DNA from: Littorina saxatilis | Taxonomy: Eukaryota; Mollusca; Gastropoda; Littorinimorpha; Littorinidae | Length of the DNA stretch: 64,000 bases | Reading direction: 5' to 3' | Assembly (NCBI RefSeq): GCF_037325665.1 | Contig: NC_090249.1 | Span: forward strand, 58,992,975 to 59,056,974 | Shown here: one piece after another, positions 55,255-64,000 of the stretch | Position numbering within the stretch: the first letter of the stretch is position 1 | How the letters are laid out: each line of letters starts with the position of its first letter | Notes under the pieces: model-generated | The model's database searches: none | What the model saw: the letters and a program-made list of their open reading frames with translations, nothing else | What the model was told of the DNA's origin: nothing | Made by a program: the position numbers and the translations under genes

Positions 55255-58200
55255 TCCCATACGTACATAAAATAAAACATCCCAAGAAATCTTGGCAGGA
55301 AAAGAACAGCTTTAACAGTTTCACAAATTCACTGAGTAGACCTAACTGAGATGAATAATACATTTTGTGAATGTGAGCAAAGCAATACTCTCTTGACACA
55401 TGAACAAAAACCAGAGCTGTTTTCTGGGATTTGATATGCAAAAGAGCAAGGTGGTCAGTTTCACAGTGAGCAGTAAAACTTCCAAGTGTGCTTACCGAGG
55501 ACATGACATGTAATGGAATTTGAAGGATTTGGCAATGTACGAACAATAAAGATCAAAACCAAGAACCAGCTGAATGAGCTTGACAAAAATTATCGATAAA
55601 TATCATACGCAATTCGGCAAACCATACGAGCCTAACGTACAGAAAACAGCATGGAGATGTATACGCAAAAAACCACCAATGTTTACATACAGACTGCCAT
55701 ATTTTTTCACTGAATGAAACACCCTCCCCCCCCCCCCCCCCCCCCCCCTTCCCATTAATTTACGCTTGCCCTTGATCAGCTTACAACTGTACAACTTCGT
55801 GACCACAGATAACGTGTGGTCACAATGGAATTATCACCTACTAGGAATGTTCTACTTTAGAATAGCCACGGTTTCATCAGCTATACTGGTAGTCTTTTCA
55901 AGGGTAAATTGCACTGATGAATTATACGTCTTACTCTGACGTCATCACGTACACCCGTAAATAAAAAGAAAGAATCTAAAGAAGAGATAAAGAAAGAAAG
56001 AAATCCTAAATAAATGAATAGATCAATATTCAGAAGGATGCTAAAATACGTGAAATCACATTTTAGATTTTGTTGAAAGATCTGTCACAAAAGATCTGTC
56101 ACTAACGCTATCATCACAGTCAGTGTCTATTTTCGAGGAAAGACATTTTAATATCTCGCCTGTTATGTTATTGAGTTTTGATATCTTCTGTTATCACAAT
56201 CCATATTCCCAATCTATCACAGATGTGAACTATTTCAGGGTCGAAAGTAGGCTTGCTTTTCACAATGAGTCAACAGAGGCATTCGAAAATAAAATCAATA
56301 ATAACAGGTCAACTGTTATCTCTTTTACTACCGGTAAAACAACACATACAGTTGATAGTGATTTAGTGAAAAATCCACTGCCGAATTCAACACACGTTTA
56401 CAAGGACAAACACGATTGTAAAATGAAAATTTGACTTACAACACATAATACACATATTGAATTGATTGTAATACAAAGAATAATGATAGTCCCTGGATTA
56501 TGCACGGAAGGCCACGAGAGCGCTTGATTCAACCAAAAACATAATTGCGTATTATTCTTCGCGCGAGAACTAAAACACACATTGAAAAACTCTCACTGAT
56601 ATAACCATACTCAATTACAACGTCAACGAATATGGAGATCGCAAAACATTCAAATCAAATCGACCATAAAAGTCCACAAATGCATAACTGTTTATCGAAG
56701 TATGTACAAGGTACAGATCACAAACAAAAACAAGAACAAAGAAGACAGCAGAACATGCAGTCCATCCATGACCTAAGGTTATATAGACATCCTATTTTAT
56801 TTTGTAGCCGAAAGAAGTTGACATTTTATTTTATGCATGTCAGAAAACAAATCAAAAGTTACAACCACCTAGCAGTAATCTATTGTCGTGTTTTCTTTAC
56901 TTATCAAACAGTACATGTATGGACTTTATGCTGTCAACGAATAAAGCCAAAAGGAACTGCATGTCTGATGTTTTGGTGGAATTAAGGCTGGTTTTATATT
57001 TATAGTTTTTACACAGCCGTATCACAAGATTTTGCAAGTAGGTCTTATTTTGATTTGAATTGTCAGCAAACCAAATAGGCAAAGCCGCAAAAAGACTGTA
57101 ATGCATGTAACTTAAGCATGTAAACTGAAGTTTTTAATTTTTGATTAACAGAGTCACATTCGTACATTGTGGATGAGGACGCTGGATGAGAACGCTGTAT
57201 CACTTTTTGATATCAAACACAGGTGAATAAATTATGCTTCTCTTTACAGGTATCACAACATTTCATATTTGCAGCTGTTGAATGAACCAGTAACAGTTTA
57301 GACAATTGTGACAAACAGACAAGACATGAGGGAATGTTGGTAATAATGATTCCAAACAGCGATATCAACAACAATGACAGGGCAGTTAGGCTACAATGGG
57401 ACTTCTGTGCCTCTCTTTCCTACATGTCTGGAACACTATGGGCCTCGCTTTGTAATAAACCAGCCCTAAGGCCAAAAAAAAATAGTCTGCTTACAGTAAC
57501 ATAGGCCAAAAAAATAGGGTCGGTATGGTCGGGATTTTTTCTCTTTTTGTTTTTCTTCTTTTTTTTCCTCCAAAAAAACATATTTTTAAGTTATTTTGCC
57601 AAAAAACAAAGACTTTTTTCTTCTTCTTTTTTTCTCCCAAATGCCAAAAAAAAGTCCAGGGTTGCGCGAAAAAATAGGGTCGGTCGGGATACCGTAAACA
57701 GACAATTTTTTGTTGTTGGTCTCAGCTATTACATTCATTAGCGTAAATATCGATGCACACGAGAACTTTTCTTATGGACAGTAGAAAGTACTCTACCACA
57801 AACAAAAAACAGGAATTACTATTTTCACGATACCATTATCACAATAAATTAACTTAGTAAAATGAAAGATCTTGTGTTAAGACCATCCGTTACAAAGAGT
57901 AAGTTTACAAACATCACCATCACATGTATTTCTGCAAGTGTTACTGGTTTTACCAGAATGTAACCGAAAGCGAAAACGGCTGATTTTGTTTGAAAAGTTT
58001 GCCTCTCTACAGCCCTTAAAAACCAGCAACAGCTTTGCAAAATAACAAGCAGAACAATGCTCACCAATCACATTATACAATATCTTTGCTTTTTTATCAA
58101 GTTGACCAACATTCGACGTCCTTTCTTTTCAATTACCAGACATAATTTTAATAGATGATATTCCCTTTCCCACTCATGTTTAGTTAACTGTACACTTAAT

Positions 58201-59706
58201 TACTTAATTAAAGTGTATGCCATCAGTTGCTGTGCACACATTTTTCCACGTTCAATGCATTTTCATAACTGAGTCAAACAACCCACCAGGATTTCATGAA
58301 CACAAATAACACAGTCATATATAACTAAGTGTTTTACATAAATACACTTGACTATTTCTACAAGCCTTCACGCTGCCGTAATGTTCAGCAAAGCAGAGGT
58401 TCAATACTGATGCTCGCCTTCATCCCAGACAAATAATTCAGCGCAACATGTCAATGTCGCGCGCAAACGGCAAATGAAACGAATATTAAACAACAATGAC
58501 ACCCCCGTCCCCCCCCCCCCCAACCCCCCCCCCCCCCCCCCCCACCCCCCCAAAAAAAAAACCCCACCAAAACAACAACAATCAAACAAACAAGAACAAA
58601 TGACGAAAACGACTTCAAGTGACCACCACAGAATGTCCGAGAGTTGTTCATGTGCCTGACGACTCCATGGTTTGCCAAAACCAGACCATCACTGGTAGGA
58701 TCTCCCATGCAACTCTAGGGAAACTCCTCACAGAATGCAGGCGGAGCGCGTATGTACTTTCCCGAGCGAACAGGTACAATCTTCAGCTGAACTGAACTGA
58801 ACTTTCTGAGGCTGTGCCGCTATACAGTGTTGCTACTCACCCCAAGCACAAGACAAATTCTCTCACAGTACTACGACAACGATCGTACACGTTCACATCA
58901 AGAGAAGGACGTCTGTCTCATCAGTAGCATGAGCGCCACACAAAACTGCTCTCGGTTCAAAAACAAGTTTTTGCTAGCTAATAGCACAGTATAGAGCAAC
59001 AGCGCGTGATCTTTCAGAGCCAGAGCCACCAAGGACGAAGGTCAAACATAGGTGGAGTTGAATCAGCTGTAACAATAAAAATGTAACATATCCACGCATA
59101 CTGGCACTGTTCACGTCACAAGAATACCCATTCTTAGCTGTTCAATCGCTACCAGAGAATCAGGACTATGCGTGCTTGAATTGGCGACCTTCCTCAGAGA
59201 GCGTTATTTGTGGTCTCTGCCGGGGTAATCTCAGCCAGTGGAATTCACAAAGACGGGCCTGAGATGGGGTGCAGCAAAGATCTTCTACTGCTTAGAAGAT
59301 CTTTGGGTGCAAGGCGCTGAATCTTTGATAACTTATTTGCCCGCATATGTGTGTGTGTGCGAAGGTGGGATGAATAACTAGAATGTTTGTAATATGTATG
59401 CAGGTCTGTGTTGATATGTATAGATAAAATCATGATGACCACAGTGTACACATTCCGGACATGACTTATAGAACACACGCACTGTATCGGACTGTATTTT
59501 CAGCCATAGAGAGTTTTCTGTATGTCTCCCGTCACACATGTCCACCCCCCCCCCCCCCCCCACCCCCCAATGGCTTTACCGTGAGGGCGTAAAACTTAAA
59601 TTTCTCTCTCTCCCCTATAGAGTGTTGGCTCGCACAACAACTTATCTCCTACAAATATTCCCAGAAGGAATGAGTGTTTTTTTCAAGGATGCTGCAAGGA
59701 AGAAAG
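55255..59706 (-). other. probable long 3' UTR of the phosphodiesterase gene
   Basis: Mostly unique AT-rich sequence with poly-C tracts at about 55726-55748, 58509-58546 and 59546-59570 and one E-like MITE. No other gene is visible. Assignment rests on the stop codon at 59707 and the poly(A) signal. Confidence 0.4.
57470..57722 (+). mobile_element. family E-like MITE, diverged copy 5
   Basis: TAAGGCCAAAAAAAAATAG start and the ATAGGGTCGGTC / ACCGTAAACAGAC inner repeats, with a T-rich middle. The right end is eroded. Confidence 0.6.
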
Positions 59707-60052
59707 TCAAGATTCTGACGATGACATTTCAGGACTCAGCGGTTCACTGTACGTTTCATCGCCAGCCACTGCCAAGACGGAGTCCGATCTGTCTTCAACT
59801 GTCTGTTCAGGTTCTGAGTCATCCTTTTTCTCCTCTCGGTCCTTTTTCTCTTCAACTTCCGGGTAAGTGTCCTTGACGTCTTTGTCCTTGACCTCGTCGA
59901 CCTTGTCATCCATTTTGCGGAATTTCTCCTTGAGCTTGTGATTGCTGACCGTAGCCTCGTCCTTGCCGTCCGTGATGGAGAGCTGGGAGCTGGCCCTCTC
60001 CTCCGCCTCGCTGTGCTCGTCCGCCAGGTGCTGCCACTTCTTCAGGTTGTTC
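59707..60052 (-). CDS. PDE6-like: phosphodiesterase last exon
   Basis: Begins with the G that completes Met, then NNLKKWQHLADEHSEAEERA and the charged tail; stop TGA at 59707. The acceptor is preceded by T6 and (TG)18. Confidence 0.85.
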
Positions 60053-60057
60053 CTGAA

Positions 60058-60099
<42 letters not shown>

Positions 60100-62725
60100 A
60101 TCACACATTGCACGTGTCACGATGGCAGTATAATTCTACGCACAGTAATGTTGCAGGCCGCTCAAGTCACTTAAAGGCCAACATCGACGAGCGTCAGATG
60201 TAGCTCTCGCTTCTCGTTCTGGCAACGCTACATCTCACTATTTGGCCTTCTATACTACCCGTTATAAACAAACCTAGACAGATACGTTTAAGTGCAGATC
60301 TTTTTAGTGAAACCGTTTATTTTAAATCCAGTTATATGACTGGGAAGACCATTCATTCCCCTACCATATTCAGCAAACAGATTGATTTTACGCAGTATAG
60401 ACGGGTCTGACTAATTACTACGCGACCGCACGCGACCACACGCGACCTTGCACTACCTTGCGCAAACCTCAAACTAAAGCATGTACATGTCATATTTTTA
60501 TATATATAGTATCTTCACAACAATATCTGACTTTATACCAAGTTTTAAGTCAAAAAAATTTAAAATAACGGAGTTATAATGTATTTTGCGACGAGCTATC
60601 GAGCGAAAGTGAAATCATCGTGGTTCAGCGTCCGACCATTGAAAATGCATCAGAATTACCTTTGTTTTTACTTCTCTGACTTAAAACTCGGTTCAAAGTA
60701 TGATCATGTTGTGAAAATACTAGATATATAAAATGTTACATGAATATTATTTAGTTTGAGGTTGAGCCTGTGTTCTTAAATCAATGCGAACATGGTCGGA
60801 CGCTGAACCACGATGATTTCACTTTAGCTCGATGGCTCGTCGCAACATACATTATAACTCCGTTATTTTTAATTTCTTTGACTTAAAACTTGGAATAAAG
60901 TCAGATAATATTGTGAAGATACTATATATATATAAATATTACATGTACATGCTTTAGTTTGAGGTCGCGCAAGGTAGTGCAAGGTCGCGTGCGGTCGCGT
61001 AGTAATTAGTCAGACCGGTATAGACTACTATACCCAGGCTTGGTCTCCTCAAGACGCATCTTCGGCTTTAACAAAAGACGAATGTCCTCCCAAGGCTCGC
61101 TTAAGCCAAAAGAATAGTACATTTCTAATGCAAAAACTAAAAACAGCAAATGAAAGTGTATGTTCTAGTTGCATGTGGGAAAGTACATTGTAAACTGCAA
61201 AGATGCAATTATGTAGGACAGGGTGACGAAATTCTATTCTTTCAAGATCAAGGGGGTTGAAACCTCAATCGTCCTTTTTGTTGTTGCGTCCTACACTTAC
61301 ATCACACCGGTCAGCATGGGTTCAGTTTGTGGCATGATGTCCACCAGCAGTTTGTAGCATGGTAAGCAGATTCCCAGGATGAAACCCACCTGTGTGCAGG
61401 AACAAAATTTCAATTAATTTGATTGAAAAATGAGGGTGTGACAGTGCCGCCTCAACTTTTACAAAAAGCCGGATATGACGTCATCAAAGACATTTATCGA
61501 AAAAAGGAAAAAAACGTCCGGGGATATCATTCCCAGGAACTCTCATGTCAAATTTCATAAAGATCGGTCCAGTAGTTTGGTCTGAATCGCTCTACACACA
61601 CACACAGACAGACACACACACACACATACACCACGACCCTCGTCTCGATTCCCCCCTCTATGTTAAAACATTTAGTCAAAACTTGACTAAATGTAAAAAG
61701 GCTGTAGGTTACTGGAACGTTTAATTATTGACAAAACAAACCATTACATTCACAGTACGTCGACCCAGTGTTCTCTTCAGTAGACAGACAGACAAACATT
61801 TATGGTACAAATAATGAATTCACCTCAAAATCGTCGCTGAATCTCTCATGCAAAAATGCCGGCATTTTGCATACGAGATTCATTGACGGTGTCCAAACAT
61901 CCCCGTGTGCGTGCATGCGCACGATAAAGATCACAGTGAAAGTCTCATGGCTTGGAAACATGCTAACACGCATGCAGGACATATAAAGCAAAATGGGTGG
62001 CGCAGCACTGTATGGCAGTTCGCTGTCCCCAGTGAGAAAGCTGGCCTAATTGCCACGCAGGTAACCTCTCAGGACGTTAAAATACTAATACCTTTTCTTT
62101 CTTTATTTAGTGTTTAACGTCGTTTCCAACCTCGAAGGTTATATCGCGACGAGGGAAAGGGGGAAGATGGGATAGGGGAAAGGGGGGAGATGGGATAGAG
62201 CCACTTGTTAAGTGTTTCTTGTTCACAAAAGCACTAATAAAAAAATTGCTCCAGGGGCTTGCAACGTAGTACAATATATGACCTTACTGGGAGAATGCAA
62301 GCTTCCAGTACAAAGGACTAAACATTTCTTACATACTGCTTGACTAAAATCTTTACAAACATTGACTATATTCTATACAAGAACCACTTAACAAGGGTAA
62401 TAAGTGAAGAATTTTATGGGTGAGAAAAGGACTTTGGGGAGGCAGAAATAGAGAAGAAACAAGAAAAAGATCCTAATTAGGTTCACGGCATCGAGAGTGA
62501 TGCGACCTTCTCTCAGAAGTTAGTAGAGAAGGCTCCCCCATCCACCACCCGGGGGACGCGCCTCTACGCCAATTAGGGGGCGCGAGGAATACTAATACCG
62601 ATGCCACATTAACATTAAGATCTCAAAGATGAGATGTGACTTACCTCCAGCTGTGGCAGTTCATTCTGTTTGTCCCTGTCCATCATCGGCATCGGCGTCA
62701 TACCCTTCGTCTTTTCCTCATCGCC
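59707..62725 (-). CDS. PDE6-like: cyclic-nucleotide phosphodiesterase, PDE5/6/11 group, C-terminal three exons
   Basis: Exons 62725-62645, 61389-61301 and 60052-59707 join in frame. They encode the end of the PDEase catalytic domain, which hydrolyses cGMP and/or cAMP. PMMDRDKQNELPQLEVGFI matches the conserved PMMDR.K..ELP.LQVGFID segment of PDE6/PDE5, followed by CLPCYKLL, TEPMLTGV and NNLKKWQHLADE, the usual final helices. The tail of about 100 residues is Lys/Glu/Asp-rich (KEKFRKMDDKVDEVKDKD, EEKKDREEKKDD) and ends in EMSSSES without a CaaX box, unlike vertebrate PDE6 catalytic subunits. GAF domains and the metal-binding HD motifs would be upstream, beyond 64000. Introns contain a 615-bp palindrome, TE fragments and a decayed exon copy. 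Confidence 0.85.
60061..60096 (-). promoter_or_regulatory. (TG)18-T6 tract at a splice acceptor
   Basis: On the gene strand (GT)18 runs straight into TTTTTTCAG at the last phosphodiesterase exon. The layout is that of the CFTR intron 8 (TG)m(T)n tract, where TDP-43 binding to UG repeats lowers exon inclusion. A role here is inferred. Confidence 0.5.
60403..61017. mobile_element. 615-bp palindromic MITE in a phosphodiesterase intron
   Basis: Arms of about 230 bp (60403-60639 and 60792-61017) begin GGTCTGACTAATTACTACGC and are inverse to each other. GTATAGAC is duplicated perfectly on both sides (60395-60402, 61018-61025), an 8-bp target duplication. The loop contains a diverged direct copy of part of the right arm. 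Confidence 0.85.
61301..61389 (-). CDS. PDE6-like: phosphodiesterase exon (VGFI..TGV)
   Basis: VGFILGICLPCYKLLVDIMP then QTEPMLTGV, ending in phase 2 (AT) at GTAAGT. Family members usually have GFID; here the Asp is replaced by Leu (GFIL). Confidence 0.85.
61402..61700 (-). mobile_element. family A fragment, copy 5
   Basis: 5' third of the element (from ATTTCAATTAATTTGATTG to GACTAAATGTAAAAA). Its broken edge lies only about 12 bp from a phosphodiesterase splice acceptor. Confidence 0.75.
61705..61810 (+). repeat. family K repeat fragment
   Basis: TGTAGGTTACTGGAACGTTT then TTATTGACAAAACAAACCAT and GACAGACAAACATTTATGG. Related to 25778 and 45466. Confidence 0.5.
62085..62590 (+). repeat. dispersed gastropod repeat (TTTAGTGTTTAACGTCG type)
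   Basis: CTTTATTTAGTGTTTAACGT, then CGTTTCCAACCTCGAAGG, TTATATCGCGACGAGGGAAA, and an end with CACCCGGGGGACGCGCC. I recall the first phrases as common in gastropod DNA; the class is not known to me. Confidence 0.45.
62645..62725 (-). CDS. PDE6-like: phosphodiesterase exon (27 codons, PMMDR segment)
   Basis: GDEEKTKGMTPMPMMDRDK and NELPQLE, phase 0 at both ends. Acceptor CACCTAG, donor GTAAGT. It corresponds to the region after EFFxQGD in related enzymes. Confidence 0.85.
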
Positions 62726-62965
62726 CTAGGTGACATACAATTAAATGTTATCAGGCAGCCAACGGAGGGATTCATGCACTGTCAAGGCCATTGTTTAACA
62801 AAGAAAAAGCATGAACATATTTGCTGCAAATCAGCGTCATGCCCTAGCTGTATCTTTTCCTCATTGCCCCAAGTGACGTTTCATTCAATGTGATTAGACA
62901 GCAAACTGAGGAATTAATTCACTGTCAATGGCATTGTTTAACAAAGAAAAAGTCTACAAATATTA
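62690..62965 (-). repeat. two-unit duplication covering part of a phosphodiesterase exon
   Basis: Unit 1 (about 62690-62826) includes the exon's 5' part and its acceptor. Unit 2 (about 62828-62965) has GGCAATGAGGAAAAGAT.CAG in place of GGCGATGAGGAAAAGACGAAG, and its acceptor TAG has become TGG. It is a decayed exon copy. Confidence 0.65.
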
Positions 62966-63043
62966 ACTGCAAATCGGTCACTGGTGCAATTCTGTAACAC
63001 ATGTTACATAGCCACTGGTGAATTGACAGAGAGAAAAATAAAG

Positions 63044-63794
63044 ACAAGTCGCGTAAGGCGAAATTACTACATTTAGTCAAGCTGTGGAACTCACAGAATG
63101 AAACTGAACGTAGTCCGCCGCTAGTGCAAAAGGCAGTGAAAGTGACGAGCCTGTTTGGCGCGGTAGCGGTTGCGCTGTGCTTCATAGCACGCTTTACTGT
63201 ACCTCTCTTCGTTTTAACTTTCTGAGCGTGTTTTTAATCCAAACATATCATATCTATATGTTTTTGGAATCAGGAACCGACAAGGAATAAGATGAAATAG
63301 TTTTTAAAACGATTTCGGAAATTTAATTTTGATCATAATTTTTATATTTTTAATTTTCAGAGCTTGTTTTTAATCTAAATATAACATATTTATATGTTTT
63401 TGGAATCAGAAAATGATGAAGAATAAGATGAACGTAAATTTGGATCGTTTTATTTTTCTAATTTTTTTTTAACAATTTTCAGATTCTTAATGACCAAAGT
63501 CATCAATTAATGTTTATGCCACCAAACTGAAATGAAATACCGAAGTCCGGCCTTCGTCGAAGATTGCTTGGCCAACATTTCAATCAATTTGATTGAAAAT
63601 TGAGGGTGTGACAGTGCCGCCTCAACTTTTAGAAAAAGCCGGATATGACGTCATCAAAGACATTTATCGAAAAAAAGAAAAAAAAACGTCCGGGGATATC
63701 ATACCCAGGAACTCTCATGTCAAATTTCATAAAGATCGGTCCAGTAGTTTAGTCTGAATCGCTCTACACACACACACAGACAGACAGACAGACA

Positions 63795-63857
<63 letters not shown>

Positions 63858-63926
63858 CACGACCCTCGTCTCGATTCCCCCCTCTACGTTAAAACATTTA
63901 GTCAAAACTTGACTAAATGTAAAAAA
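63044..63926 (-). mobile_element. family A element, copy 6
   Basis: Full-length, ACAAGTCGCGTAAGGCG to CTTGACTAAATGTAAAAAA, with a long (CA)n in the slot. Belongs to the same subfamily as copy 1 (GTAGTCCGCCGCTAGTGC). Confidence 0.8.
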
Positions 63927-64000
63927 CGGTCATATAGGTGTTCGCATCCATGGGAGGTAATCGGAACCGACCGGCAAACAGTAGCGCGACATATGTCGTG

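Noticed and set aside
56123-56434. 103-codon plus-strand frame in the presumed phosphodiesterase 3' UTR
   Set aside because: No domain or splice support and antisense to the inferred transcript.

Overview
The window is eukaryotic. It looks like animal genomic DNA from a lophotrochozoan, most likely a caenogastropod mollusc (Littorina-like). The reasons are interrupted genes with GT-AG introns, abundant (CA)n, (GA)n and poly-C tracts, gastropod-type SINE and LINE remnants, and many short non-autonomous DNA elements. The species is inferred, not proven.

Host genes, all on the minus strand: (1) a phospholipid phosphatase (LPP/PAP2 family), reconstructed complete from six exons (50568 down to 43417; 319 aa, all three catalytic motifs), with a likely poly(A) signal near 39380; (2) the last three coding exons of a GAF-type cyclic-nucleotide phosphodiesterase (PDE5/6/11 group; 62725 down to 59707), whose 5' exons lie outside the window and whose likely poly(A) signal is near 55250; (3) a proposed two-exon gene (18060 down to 11984) for a 66-aa protein that is almost only a signal peptide plus a C-terminal hydrophobic tail, a possible minimal GPI-anchored peptide. 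The third gene is inference.

The rest is mostly transposable elements. 1-20 kb is a nest: four families (here A, B, C, D) share one terminal layout, namely TTTTT plus a subterminal inverted repeat at one end and a short hairpin plus CTTGT at the other, as in Helentron/HINE-type elements. They are joined by TTA-flanked Harbinger-like MITEs (family E), a 4.3-kb TIR transposon (T1), a SINE split by a LINE fragment, and a pogo/Tigger remnant. One B element is cut exactly in two by a 15.6-kb segment that starts and ends with D copies and contains the small-peptide gene.

21-27 kb carries a LINE with an open 1150-codon reading frame and a degenerate 2A motif, followed by a 17-bp tandem array and then a 24-bp array. 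27-39 kb has no gene I can recognise; it holds degenerate tandem repeats, a hAT remnant, foldback elements and microsatellites. 39-50.6 kb is the phosphatase gene, with a 2.5-kb 23-bp minisatellite ending 7 bp from a splice donor. 50.8-55.2 kb is a three-level nest of families C, A and E and a TIR element. 55.2-64 kb is the phosphodiesterase gene, with TE pieces and a partial exon duplication in its introns.
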